From the NCBI RefSeq assembly GCF_900104705.1, contig NZ_LT629734.1, positions 1,550,001 through 1,614,000 of the forward strand: a DNA stretch of 64,000 nucleotides, written 5' to 3'. Shown here piece after piece: positions 30,390 through 38,983 of this stretch. This DNA comes from Agrococcus carbonis (GTDB lineage: Bacteria > Actinomycetota > Actinomycetes > Actinomycetales > Microbacteriaceae). The notes beneath the pieces are model-generated. The model was given only the letters and a program-made list of their open reading frames with translations, was not told where the DNA came from and searched no databases. Position 1 is the first letter of the stretch. Each line of letters opens with the position of its first letter. The position numbers and the translations under genes were made by a program.

Positions 30390-31877
30390 GTGACGGATCT
30401 GGCTGAGATGGGGCTCGATGAGAGCCGCTACAGCGAGCGCACGCCGCCGTTCGACATGCTCGCCGAGCAGTCCGCGATCGGCGGCATGCTGCTGTCGAAG
30501 GACGCCGTCGCCGACTGCCTCGAAGCGGTCCGGGGGGCCGACTTCTACCAGCCGAAGCACGAGATCATCTACGAGGCGATCCTCTCGCTCTACTCGCGCG
30601 GGGAGCCGACCGACGTCATCACGGTCTCCGACGAGCTGACGAAGACGGGGATGCTCTCGCGCGCCGGCGGCGCCGACTACCTGCACTCGATGACCTCGAT
30701 GGTGCCGACCGCCGCGAACGCCGGCTTCTACGCCGAGATCGTCGCCGAGAAGGCCGTGCTGCGGCGCCTCGTCGAGGCCGGCACGCGCATCGTGCAGATG
30801 GGCTACGCCTCCGAGGGCGAGGTGACCGACCTCGTCAACCACGCGCAGGCCGAGATCTACGGCGTCATGGGCGACGACCAGGCCGAGGACTACGTGCCGC
30901 TCAGCACCGCGATCGAGGTCGCGATCGAGGAGATCGAGGCGGCGAAGGGCCTCGAGGGCGCCATGACGGGGGTGCCGACCGGCTTCCGCGAGCTCGACGA
31001 GCTCACCAACGGCCTGCACCCGGGCCAGATGATCGTCATCGCGGCTCGCCCCGGCATCGGCAAGTCGACGCTCGCGATGGACCTCGTGCGCTCGTGCTCG
31101 ATCAAGAACGACCTGCCCTCGGTGTTCTTCTCGCTCGAGATGGGGCGCACCGAGATCGCGATGAAGCTGCTCTCGGCCGAGTCGAACATCCTGCTGCAGA
31201 AGCTGCGCAAGGGCTCGATCGAGGGCCGCGACTGGACGACGCTCGCGCAGGTGCGCGGCCGCATCAACGACGCGCCCCTCTACATCGACGACAGCCCCAA
31301 CCTGACGCTCGTCGAGATCCGCGCGAAGTGCCGCCGGCTCAAGCAGCAGGCCGGCCTGCGCATGGTCGTGATCGACTACCTCCAGCTCATGACGAGCGGC
31401 AAGAAGGTCGAGTCGCGCCAGCAGGAGGTCTCGGAGTTCTCGCGCTCGCTCAAGCTGCTCGCGAAGGAGCTGCAGGTGCCGGTCATCGCGCTGTCGCAGC
31501 TCAACCGTGGCCCCGAGCAGCGCGGCGACAAGAAGCCTGCGATCAGCGACCTCCGCGAGTCGGGGTCGATCGAGCAGGACGCCGACATCGTGATGCTGCT
31601 CCACCGCGAGGACGCCTACGACCGCGACATCCGCCCCGGCGAGGCCGACATCATCGTCGCGAAGCACCGAGGCGGTCCGACGAAGACGATCCCGGTGGCC
31701 TTCCACGGTCACCTCGCGCGCTTCGCCGACATCGCTCCCGGCATGGGCCCGGGCGACGGCGGCGGCATGCCCGGCGGCATCCCGGGTGGCATGCCCGGCG
31801 CTCCGGCGATGCCGCCGGGCGGCACGCCCTTCGGGGGTGCGCCCTACGGCGCGCCGTCCGCGCCCCCTGCGGGCTGA
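30390..31877 (+). CDS. dnaB: Replicative DNA helicase DnaB
   Basis: A 495-residue hexameric helicase. N-terminal domain PPFDMLAEQSAIGGMLLSKDAVADCLE; RecA-like ATPase with VPTGFRELDELTNGLHPGQMIVIAARPGIGKSTLAMDL (Walker A), VFFSLEMGRTEIAMKLLSAES, MVVIDYLQLMTSG (Walker B) and ALSQLNRGPEQRGDKKPAISDLRESGSIEQDADIVMLLHRED. No intein is present. The C-terminus is extended by a Gly/Pro/Met-rich tail (GGGMPGGIPGGMPGAPAMPPGGTPFGG), a low-complexity region. GTG 30390 has GAGAAGGGG upstream and fits family length. Confidence 0.97.
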   Translation: MTDLAEMGLDESRYSERTPPFDMLAEQSAIGGMLLSKDAVADCLEAVRGADFYQPKHEIIYEAILSLYSRGEPTDVITVSDELTKTGMLSRAGGADYLHSMTSMVPTAANAGFYAEIVAEKAVLRRLVEAGTRIVQMGYASEGEVTDLVNHAQAEIYGVMGDDQAEDYVPLSTAIEVAIEEIEAAKGLEGAMTGVPTGFRELDELTNGLHPGQMIVIAARPGIGKSTLAMDLVRSCSIKNDLPSVFFSLEMGRTEIAMKLLSAESNILLQKLRKGSIEGRDWTTLAQVRGRINDAPLYIDDSPNLTLVEIRAKCRRLKQQAGLRMVVIDYLQLMTSGKKVESRQQEVSEFSRSLKLLAKELQVPVIALSQLNRGPEQRGDKKPAISDLRESGSIEQDADIVMLLHREDAYDRDIRPGEADIIVAKHRGGPTKTIPVAFHGHLARFADIAPGMGPGDGGGMPGGIPGGMPGAPAMPPGGTPFGGAPYGAPSAPPAG

Positions 31878-31918
31878 CCGCCGACGGTGCGCGACCCCAC
31901 GCCGCCCCGGACGCAGAC

Positions 31919-31948
31919 GACGGCCCCCGGCCGTCGCCGGGGGCCGTC
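31919..31948. terminator. dnaB terminator (possibly bidirectional)
   Basis: 13-bp perfect stem, 31919-31931 with 31936-31948, and a CGTC loop, between the convergent dnaB and HesB-like genes. Confidence 0.8.
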
Positions 31949-31959
31949 GAAGCGCGCGA

Positions 31960-32241
31960 TCAGCCCTGCTGGCCGATGGCGAAGTCGACGCGGCCGTCGG
32001 GCTGCGCGGATGCGTCGAGCACCTTGTCGTCGAGGGCGACGGCGGCCTGCGGGTCGAGGAAGACCTTCGCGCCGGCCGACTCGACGACCTGGTCGTCGGC
32101 CTCCGGCTGGTTCGCGACGGCGACGGCGAGGCCGGCGCCCTCGACGTCCTGCGAGATGCGGATGCCGCCGGTCTGGGGCGCCTCGGCGCCGGAGACGATG
32201 CCGCTGATCACGGTCTGGGCGTTCTCGGTCAGGGTGAGCAT
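31960..32241 (-). CDS. HesB/IscA-like protein lacking cysteines
   Basis: 93 residues with the A-type Fe-S carrier fold: LTLTENAQTVISGIVSG at the N-terminus, GGIRISQDVEGAGLAVAVANQPEADDQVVESAGAKVFLDPQAAVALDDKVLDA in the middle. The three cysteines that bind iron or clusters in IscA/HesB are absent; the protein has no cysteine at all, so it cannot work as a classical cluster carrier. GGAAGGAG precedes ATG 32241. Similar cysteine-free members occur in actinobacteria; their role is unknown. Confidence 0.8.
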   Translation of the reverse strand: MLTLTENAQTVISGIVSGAEAPQTGGIRISQDVEGAGLAVAVANQPEADDQVVESAGAKVFLDPQAAVALDDKVLDASAQPDGRVDFAIGQQG

Positions 32242-32346
32242 GGGTGCTCCTTCCGATCGGTGAGCCCGCCACGATGCCGTGCGCGCGGGGCCGCCCGCAA
32301 GCGGCGTTCGCCCTCGGCGTGCTCCCGCGGGTGCGGGCGCGTCGCG

Positions 32347-33717
32347 CTACCGCCCGGAGATCAGGTCGGCGAGGCTCGCGATCGGGGACGTGCGGCGGCC
32401 GCCCATCGACTCGTGCCGATCGGCGAGCCGGTAGGCGCCGTAGATGCCCTGCACGGCGAGCCAGCGCAGCGGCTCCGGCTCCCAGCGCGGCGCGCGGTGG
32501 CCCACCCACGGCAGGCGGGTCAGCTCGGTGTCGCGACCGAGCACGAGGTCGGCGAGCGTGCGCCCGGCGAGGTTCGTCGCGGTCACCCCCGTGCCGACGT
32601 AGCCGCCGGCCCAGCCGAGCCCGGTCGCGCGATCGAGGCCGACGCTCGCCGACCAGTCCCGCGGCACCCCGAGCACGCCCGACCACGCGTGCGCGATCGG
32701 CACGTCGGCCGCCAGTGGGAAGAACGCGTGCAGCAGCTCGGTGAGGCTCCGCACCGCACGCTCCTGCGTGCGCCCGTCGTCGTCGACGCGCGAGCCATAG
32801 CGGTAGGGCACCCCGCGGCCGCCGAAGGCGATCCGGTCGTCGGCGGTGCGCTGGGCGTACATGTAGACGTGCGCGAAATCGCCGAGCGTCTCCCCGCCCC
32901 GCCAGCCCACCGCATCCCAGAACGACCGCGGCAGGGGATCGGTGACGATCATCGACGAGTTCATCGGCAGCCAGTCGCGGTGGTGCCCGGCGAGATCCGC
33001 GGTGAAGCCCTCGGTCGCGCGCAGCACGTGCTCGGCGCGCACGGTGCCGCGGTCGGTGATCGCCAGGCCGGGCCGGATCTCGCGCACGGTCGTGCCCTCG
33101 TAGATGCGCGCGCCGAGGCGCTCGACCTCGCGCGCGAGGCCCCGCACGAGCTTCGCGGGGTGCACGCGGGCGCAGTGCGGGTGCCAGAGCCCGCCGAGGG
33201 CGCCGTCGACGCGGATGCGCTCCCGCAGCTGGGCGGCGCCCCACAGCTCGACGTCGGTGCCCGGCCACGTCGCCTCGGCGGCGTGCGCCGACCGCAGGCG
33301 CGCGAGCTGCGCGGGGGTCCGGGCGATCTCGAGCTCGCCGCCCTTGACGATGTCGGCGTCGACGCCCGCCTCCGCCGCCCACCGGATGACGTCGTCGACG
33401 GCATCGTCCATCGCGCGCTGCTGCGCGATCGCCGCGTGCCGCCCGTGGGTGCGCTCGTACTGCGCGCGGCCGCCCGTGACCGAGTTGGTGAGCCATCCGC
33501 CGTTGCGGCCAGACGCGCCGAAGCCCGCGAAGCGGCGCTCGAGCACCGCGATCCGGATGCCGGGCTGCTGCGCGGCGAGCGCGTGCGCCGCCCACAGGCC
33601 CGTGAGGCCGGCGCCGACGATCGCGGCGTCGACGTCGAGATCGCCGTCGAGCGCCGGCCGCTGCTCGGGCACGCCGAGCTGCTGCCACCAGAACGAGACG
33701 CCGCCGTTCGCCGTCAC
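32347..33717 (-). CDS. FAD-dependent oxidoreductase, DAO/PuuB-like (1)
   Basis: A 456-residue amine-oxidase-type flavoenzyme. FAD Rossmann motif DAAIVGAGLTGLWAAHALAAQQPG (near residue 29), then GRNGGWLTNSVTGG, HPAKLVRGLAREVERLGARIYEGTTV and the C-terminal FAD-contact region GYVGTGVTATNLAGRTLADLVLG. Relatives oxidise amines such as gamma-glutamylputrescine, or amino acids. GTG 33717 overlaps the cupin stop (GTGA). It is the last gene of the polyamine-type operon and paralogous to the flavoenzyme two genes upstream. The exact substrate is unknown. Confidence 0.85.
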   Translation of the reverse strand: MTANGGVSFWWQQLGVPEQRPALDGDLDVDAAIVGAGLTGLWAAHALAAQQPGIRIAVLERRFAGFGASGRNGGWLTNSVTGGRAQYERTHGRHAAIAQQRAMDDAVDDVIRWAAEAGVDADIVKGGELEIARTPAQLARLRSAHAAEATWPGTDVELWGAAQLRERIRVDGALGGLWHPHCARVHPAKLVRGLAREVERLGARIYEGTTVREIRPGLAITDRGTVRAEHVLRATEGFTADLAGHHRDWLPMNSSMIVTDPLPRSFWDAVGWRGGETLGDFAHVYMYAQRTADDRIAFGGRGVPYRYGSRVDDDGRTQERAVRSLTELLHAFFPLAADVPIAHAWSGVLGVPRDWSASVGLDRATGLGWAGGYVGTGVTATNLAGRTLADLVLGRDTELTRLPWVGHRAPRWEPEPLRWLAVQGIYGAYRLADRHESMGGRRTSPIASLADLISGR

Positions 33718-34049
33718 GACAGGAACGCCTTCCGCAGCGTCTCGCGCACCGTCCACTCGGTGCGCATGCCGGAGCGCAGCCGCAGCACGGTGCCCGGGCG
33801 CAGCTCGACGGCGGGGAGCGCGGGCTCGAGGAAGGCGACCGTCGCCGAGCCGGCGAGCACGACGAACACCTCGTCCTCCTCGACGTCGCGCATCGCGCCC
33901 GGTGTCATCTCCCACACGCCGATGCCCTCGTCGAGCATCGTCCATCCGGTGCGGGGCGCGCCGCCGAGCACCTGCTCGCGCGCCACGGGCTCGAGGTCGA
34001 CGGCGGTGCCGAGCGCGTCGACGGCCACGCCGGGCTGCAGCCGGCTCAC
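33714..34049 (-). CDS. Small cupin-domain protein
   Basis: 111 residues forming a single cupin barrel: WTMLDEGIGVWEMTPGAMRDVEEDEVFVVLAGSATVAFLEPALPAVELRPGTVLRLRSGMRTEWTVRETLRKAF. The EVFVVLAG strand and PGTV turn follow the DUF861/EutQ-like pattern. Its start and stop each overlap a flanking flavoenzyme gene by 4 bp, so it is made together with them. It may act on, or sense, an intermediate of the amine pathway. Confidence 0.82.
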   Translation of the reverse strand: MSRLQPGVAVDALGTAVDLEPVAREQVLGGAPRTGWTMLDEGIGVWEMTPGAMRDVEEDEVFVVLAGSATVAFLEPALPAVELRPGTVLRLRSGMRTEWTVRETLRKAFLS

Positions 34050-35515
34050 GAGTCGAAGCCCAGGCCGAGCGCGTCGAGCGAGCGCAGCAGCAGGTTGCGA
34101 CGACCCTCGCGGTGGTCGGCGCGGTCGAGCGACCACCGGGTGGCGTTGATGCCGATCGCGGCGAGCGGCTCGGGCGGGAACGGCACGGGCCTGCGCCGCA
34201 CCATCTCGAGCCGGGTGCGCTCGGTGTCGGCGCCCTCGAGCAGGTCGAGCATCACCTCCGCGGCGAAGCGGGTCGAGGCGACCCCGAGCCCTGTGAAGCC
34301 CGCGGCGTACGCGACGCGGCGCTCGCGCGCGTGCCCGAAGAACGCGGTGAATTGCGTCGATGTGTCGATCGCGCCCGCCCAGCGGTGCGAGAAGCGCACG
34401 CCCTCGAGCTGCGGGAAGGTCGTGAGCACGTGGCTCGCGAGCCGCTGCCACACCTCGGGGGTGTGCTCGTATCGCAGGTCGACGTGGCCGCCGTAGTGGT
34501 AGACGGCGTCGTAGCCGCCGAAGAGCAGCCGGTCGTCGCGCGTGAGCCGGTAGTAGTGGAACTGGTTGGCCATGTCGCTCACGCCCTGACGGCCCTCCCA
34601 GCCGATCGCGGCGCGCTGCTCGCGGGTGAGCGGCTCGGTCATGAGCACGGAGTCGTAGACCGGCACGGTCATGAGGCGGTTTCGGCGCAGCAGCGACGGG
34701 AAGGCGTTCGTCGCGAGGGCGACGTGTCGGGTGCGGATGCTGCCGGCGTCGGTCATGACGGTCACGTGGCCGGCGGGCGGGGTGTCGATGCCTGTCGCGC
34801 GCGAGCGCTCGAGGATCTCGACGCCCCGCTCCTCGGCGGCGCGGGCGAGCTCGGCGGCGAGGAGCGCGGGGTGCACCATGCCGCACGTGCGGCGTTCCCA
34901 CAGCCCCGCGAGGTAGGTCGGCGAGGCGATCGCGGCCTGCACCGCGTCGCGGTCGAGCAGCACCGCGCCGGCGTCCGCGTCCGCCTCGGCCGCCGCCTCC
35001 TCGAGCCACGCGACCTGGTGGGGCTCGACCGCGACGGCGAGCTGGCCGGTGCGCTCGAACTGGAAGTCGATGCCGTAGCGCGCCTCGGCAGCCTCGATCG
35101 CGTCGAGGTTCGCCATGCCGAGCCGGCGGAGCTCCGGCATCTCGTCGGGCCAGCGGCGCTCGCCGTTGTCGTCGCCGTGGGTGAGGCTCGCCTCGCAGAA
35201 GCCGCCGTTGCGGCCCGACGCGGCCCAGCCGACCCGGTGCGCCTCGAGCACGACGACGCGCAGCGACGGGTCGCGCTCCTTCGCGAGCAGCGCCGTCCAG
35301 AGCCCGCAGTACCCGCCGCCGACGACCACGAGGTCGGCGCTCGCCGAGCCGCGCAGCGCCGCGCGTCGCGGCCGCAGCCGCTCCGGCACGTCCTCGGTCC
35401 AGAAGACGCCCGTGCGCGTCTGCGCGAGGCTGTGCGCGACCGCGGTGGCGCTCGGCGCCTGCCGCTCGAAGACCGTGCTCCCCACGGCTCCCACCCGCTT
35501 CCCCGCCCGGCTCAC
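34046..35515 (-). CDS. FAD-dependent oxidoreductase, DAO/PuuB-like (2)
   Basis: 489 residues. The FAD motif is LVVVGGGYCGLWTALLAKERDP (near residue 52), followed by GWAASGRNGGFCEASLTHG, GMVHPALLAAELARAAEERGVEI and GFTGLGVASTRFAAEVMLDLLEG. It shares motif layout with the product of 32347-33717 but is clearly a distinct paralogue (a GFCEASLTHG motif instead of GWLTNSVTGG). The start is GTG 35515, overlapping the amidohydrolase stop. Probable amine or amino-acid oxidase/dehydrogenase acting after uptake by the adjacent ABC transporter. Confidence 0.85.
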   Translation of the reverse strand: MSRAGKRVGAVGSTVFERQAPSATAVAHSLAQTRTGVFWTEDVPERLRPRRAALRGSASADLVVVGGGYCGLWTALLAKERDPSLRVVVLEAHRVGWAASGRNGGFCEASLTHGDDNGERRWPDEMPELRRLGMANLDAIEAAEARYGIDFQFERTGQLAVAVEPHQVAWLEEAAAEADADAGAVLLDRDAVQAAIASPTYLAGLWERRTCGMVHPALLAAELARAAEERGVEILERSRATGIDTPPAGHVTVMTDAGSIRTRHVALATNAFPSLLRRNRLMTVPVYDSVLMTEPLTREQRAAIGWEGRQGVSDMANQFHYYRLTRDDRLLFGGYDAVYHYGGHVDLRYEHTPEVWQRLASHVLTTFPQLEGVRFSHRWAGAIDTSTQFTAFFGHARERRVAYAAGFTGLGVASTRFAAEVMLDLLEGADTERTRLEMVRRRPVPFPPEPLAAIGINATRWSLDRADHREGRRNLLLRSLDALGLGFDS

Positions 35516-37167
35516 GCGTCGTCGGCGGCGAACACGCGCGCCCCGTCGACGAAGGTCTGCAGCACGCGCGTCGCCCCGATCTCCTCGGCGGGGCCGGCGA
35601 ACGGGTCGCGATCGAGCACGGCGAGGTCGGCGAAGGCGCCCACGCGGATCGACCCGGTGTCGCCGTCGAGGTGGTTCACCCACGCCGACCCGGCGGTGTA
35701 CGCCGCGAGCGAGGTCGCGAGGTCGATCGCCTGCTCGGGCAGGAACGGCTCGTAGTCGCCCTCCTCGAAGCCGGGCGCGGCCTGCCGGTTGACGGCGGTG
35801 TGGATGGCCGCGAGCGGGTTCGGCGAGGAGACCGACCAGTCGCTCCCGGCGGCGAGGGTCGCACCGGCGCGTAGCAGGTCGCCGAAGGGGTACTGCCACG
35901 CCGCGCGCTCCTGCCCGAGAAAGGGGAGCGTGAGCTCGACCATCTGCGGCTCGAGCGTCGCCCACAGCGACTGCATGTTCGCGGTCACGCCGAGCTCGCG
36001 GAAGCGCGGCACGTCCTCGGGGTGGATCACCTGGATGTGCGCGATGTGGTGGCGGCCGTCGCTGCGGCCGTTCCGGCCGATCGCGTGCTCGACGGCGTCG
36101 AGGCACTCGCGGACCGCGCGGTCGCCGATCGCGTGGAAGTGCACCTGGAAGCCGTGGCCGTCGAGCTGCGCGACCGCCTCACGCAGCACCTCGGGCGGCA
36201 CGAACGAGAGCCCCGCGTTGTCGGTCGGGTGGCCGTGGTGGTCGCAGTAGGGCTCGAGCATCGCCGCGGTGAAGTTCTCGGCCACGCCGTCCTGCATCAC
36301 CTTGATGCTCGTCGCCTGGAAGCGTCCGCCGCTCAACCGCTCGCGCCGCTCGATGAGCGACGGGATCTGCTCGAGCCCCGAGGTGCGATCCCACCAGAGC
36401 GCGCCGACGACGCGCGCGGTGAGCGACCCGTCCGCCGCCGCGCGGCGGTAGGTCTCGCCGGGGTCGCGGAGGTCGGAGTAGTCGCCGATGATGGCGTCCT
36501 GCCACGCGGTGATGCCGAACGAGTGCAGGTAGCCCTGGCCCGCGAGCAGCGCCTCGTGCAGCAGCTCGGGCCCCGCCTCTGGCACGAGGCGGTTGACGAG
36601 CGACATCGCGCCCTCGTGCAGCGTGCCGGTCGGCTCGCCGTCGGCGTCGCGCTCGATGCGGCCGTCGACCGGGTCGGGCGTGCGCCGGTCGATGCCCGCG
36701 AGGCGCAGCGCGGCCGAGTTGACCCACGCGCCGTGCCCGTCGCGGTTCGGGAGGAACGCCGGCCGGTCGGGCAGCACGCGGTCGAGCGCCGCCGCGGTCG
36801 GGGTGCCGCCCGGGAACGCCGACATCGCCCAGCCGCCGCCGAGGATCCACTCCTCGTCCGGGTGCTCGGCCGCGTAACGCGCGATCGTCTCGAGGTACTC
36901 GGGCTCGGTCGCGGCCTCGGCGAGGTCGCAGCGCAGCAGCTCGAGGCCGCCGGACACCGGGTGCACGTGCGCGTCCTGGAACCCGGGCACGAGCATCCGC
37001 CCCGTGAGGTCGACGACCTCGGTGTCGGGGCCGATCAGCTCGCGCACGGCATCGCCGCCGACCGCCACGATGCGGCCGCCGGTGACGGCGACGGCGCTCG
37101 CGCGGCTGCGCGCGGCGTCCGCGGTGAAGACGGGACCGCCGGCGAGGACGAGGTCGGCGTGGGGCAT
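35512..37167 (-). CDS. Amidohydrolase family 3 (YtcJ-like) metal-dependent hydrolase
   Basis: 551 residues. Metal-binding motifs are in order: VPGFQDAHVHP (HxH near residue 65), VHFHAIGDRAV, HIAHIQVIHPEDV and LAAGSDWSVSSPNPL. The composite beta-sandwich at the N-terminus (ADLVLAGGPVFTADAARS) and C-terminus (ADLAVLDRDPF) is typical. The family hydrolyses amide or imine-like C-N bonds. ATG 37167 is preceded by GGAAGGAG. It stands between the transporter and the flavoenzymes, so it may deacylate the imported amine; the substrate is unknown. Confidence 0.87.
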   Translation of the reverse strand: MPHADLVLAGGPVFTADAARSRASAVAVTGGRIVAVGGDAVRELIGPDTEVVDLTGRMLVPGFQDAHVHPVSGGLELLRCDLAEAATEPEYLETIARYAAEHPDEEWILGGGWAMSAFPGGTPTAAALDRVLPDRPAFLPNRDGHGAWVNSAALRLAGIDRRTPDPVDGRIERDADGEPTGTLHEGAMSLVNRLVPEAGPELLHEALLAGQGYLHSFGITAWQDAIIGDYSDLRDPGETYRRAAADGSLTARVVGALWWDRTSGLEQIPSLIERRERLSGGRFQATSIKVMQDGVAENFTAAMLEPYCDHHGHPTDNAGLSFVPPEVLREAVAQLDGHGFQVHFHAIGDRAVRECLDAVEHAIGRNGRSDGRHHIAHIQVIHPEDVPRFRELGVTANMQSLWATLEPQMVELTLPFLGQERAAWQYPFGDLLRAGATLAAGSDWSVSSPNPLAAIHTAVNRQAAPGFEEGDYEPFLPEQAIDLATSLAAYTAGSAWVNHLDGDTGSIRVGAFADLAVLDRDPFAGPAEEIGATRVLQTFVDGARVFAADDA

Positions 37168-37187
37168 GGGGCTCCTTCCGTGCCGGC

Positions 37188-38054
37188 TCAGCCGCCGGCC
37201 ATCGTGCGCGCGATCTGCGTCGCCGAGTCGCCCGCGCGCCGCAGCACGAGCGCCACGACGGCGAGCGCGATGAGCGTGAGCACGAGCATGATGGTCGAGA
37301 CCGCCGCGATCTCGGGGCGCAGGCCCGAGCGCACCGCGGAGAGCACGTACACCGGCCACGGCGTCGTGCCGGAGACCTGCACGAACGCGGCGATGATCGT
37401 GTTGTCGAGGCTCAGCGTGAACGCGAGCAGGAAGCCCGCGAGCACGGCGGGCATCGCGCGCTTGAGCGTGACGCGGCGGAACGTCGTGAACGGCGTCGCG
37501 TAGAGGTCGCTCGAGGCCTCCTCGAGGTTCGCCTCCTGGCCCACGAGCCGGGCGCGCACGATGTACGAGACGACCGCGGTCGCGAACAGCGACGAGCCGA
37601 TCGACAGGCGCACGTAGCCGTTGTCGAACAGCGGCATCCCGAGGTCCTGGCCGAGGAAGACGAACCACGGCAGCAGCGCGATCGCGTCGACGATCTCGGG
37701 CGTGACCGACACGAGCAGCAGCAGGCCCAGGAACCACCACACCCACTTGCCGGGATGCCGTGCCATCGCGATGCCGGCGAGGGTGCCGATCGCGGTCGCG
37801 ATGATCGCGGCGATCGCGGCCGTCACGACCGAGACGCGCACCGCATCCTGCACGACCGGCTTGTCGACGATCGTGCGGAACGCGTCGAGCCCGAAGCCGT
37901 CGAACGAGACCAGCAGGCGGCCCGTGTTGAACGAGTAGACGACGATGACGATGATGGGCGCGAAGAGGAACAGGAGCACGAGGACGCCCCAGACCGTCAG
38001 CAGCGCGTCGGTCGCCGGGCGGCGTGCGCGGCGCCCCCGCTCGACGGCGCTCAC
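37188..38054 (-). CDS. potC: Spermidine/putrescine-type ABC transporter permease PotC
   Basis: 288 residues, six membrane helices, with the binding-protein-dependent transport signature EASSDLYATPFTTFRRVTLKRAMPAVLAGFLLAFTLSLDNTIIAAF (EAA loop near residue 170). The N-terminus VLVLLFLFAPIIVIVVYSFNTGR is typical of PotC. GTG 38054 overlaps the potB stop by 4 bp. It forms the channel with PotB. Confidence 0.92.
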   Translation of the reverse strand: MSAVERGRRARRPATDALLTVWGVLVLLFLFAPIIVIVVYSFNTGRLLVSFDGFGLDAFRTIVDKPVVQDAVRVSVVTAAIAAIIATAIGTLAGIAMARHPGKWVWWFLGLLLLVSVTPEIVDAIALLPWFVFLGQDLGMPLFDNGYVRLSIGSSLFATAVVSYIVRARLVGQEANLEEASSDLYATPFTTFRRVTLKRAMPAVLAGFLLAFTLSLDNTIIAAFVQVSGTTPWPVYVLSAVRSGLRPEIAAVSTIMLVLTLIALAVVALVLRRAGDSATQIARTMAGG

Positions 38055-38983
38055 GCGGCCACCTCGTCGCGCGCTCGGTCGCGCTCGGGCGCGGCGGCTG
38101 CGGGCTCCGGCCCGAGCACGAGCCGGTTGCGCAGCCGCGCCGGCAGGCCGAGCAGCCAGATGAGCAGGGCGCCGACGGCCACGGTGACGGCGATCACGAG
38201 CATGAGCACGACCGCCATCGCCGAGCCGAGCGCCCAGTTCTGCGCGGTCTGGAACTGGCTCGCGACGAGCTGCCCGACCATGTTGCCCTGCGCGCCGCCG
38301 AGCACGGTCGCGGTGATGTAGTCGCCCATGAGCGGGATGAACACGAGCAGCACGCCCGCGATGATGCCGGGCGTCGACAGCGGCAGCGTGACCCGCAGGA
38401 GGGTCGAGAGCGAGCTCGCCCCGAGGTCCTTCGACGCCTCCCGCACCTGCGGCCCGACGCGATCGAACGCGACGAACAGCGGCAGGATCATGAGCGGCAG
38501 GTAGTTGTAGACGACGCCGAGCAGCACCGCGGAGCGCGTGTAGAGGATGTCGATCGGCCCGAGTCCGATCGCCTGCAGCAGCTGCGACGCCCAGCCCTCG
38601 GGCGCGAGGATCACCTGCCACCCGATCGTGCGGATGAGGAAGTTCGTCCAGAAGGGGATGAGCACGAGCGCGAGCATGAGCCCGCGCCGCTCGGGCCGCA
38701 CCTTGAAGGCCATCCAGTAGGCGACCGGCGCGCCGATCAGGAAGCACAGCAGCGTGCCGACCACGCCGACCCAGAGGGTGTTCTGGAAGGTCGCCGCGAA
38801 GGTCGGGGAGAGCGCCTCGACGTAGCGGTCGAAGGAGAGGACGTCGTTGGCGTGCGTGCCGAAGATGCCCGGCTTGTAGCCGAAGCTGAACCAGATCACC
38901 ATCGCGACGGGCGCGAGGAAGAAGATGCCCAGCCACGCCCACGCCGGGAGCGCCAGCAGCGCGCCGAACGACCTCCTACGCAC
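38051..38983 (-). CDS. potB: Spermidine/putrescine-type ABC transporter permease PotB
   Basis: 310 residues, six helices. LLALPAWAWLGIFFLAPVAMVIWFSF at the N-terminus; EAA motif VREASKDLGASSLSTLLRVTLPLSTPGIIAGVLLVFIPLMGDYITATVLGG. The extended Ala/Glu/Arg C-terminus is hydrophilic. GTG 38983 lies inside the 3' end of potD (8-bp overlap). Confidence 0.92.
   Translation of the reverse strand: MRRRSFGALLALPAWAWLGIFFLAPVAMVIWFSFGYKPGIFGTHANDVLSFDRYVEALSPTFAATFQNTLWVGVVGTLLCFLIGAPVAYWMAFKVRPERRGLMLALVLIPFWTNFLIRTIGWQVILAPEGWASQLLQAIGLGPIDILYTRSAVLLGVVYNYLPLMILPLFVAFDRVGPQVREASKDLGASSLSTLLRVTLPLSTPGIIAGVLLVFIPLMGDYITATVLGGAQGNMVGQLVASQFQTAQNWALGSAMAVVLMLVIAVTVAVGALLIWLLGLPARLRNRLVLGPEPAAAAPERDRARDEVAA

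Noticed and set aside
33714..35515. Possible frameshift or split flavoenzyme genes
   Set aside because: Each frame has its own start, complete FAD motif and normal end; the 4-bp overlaps are translational coupling, repeated throughout the operon.
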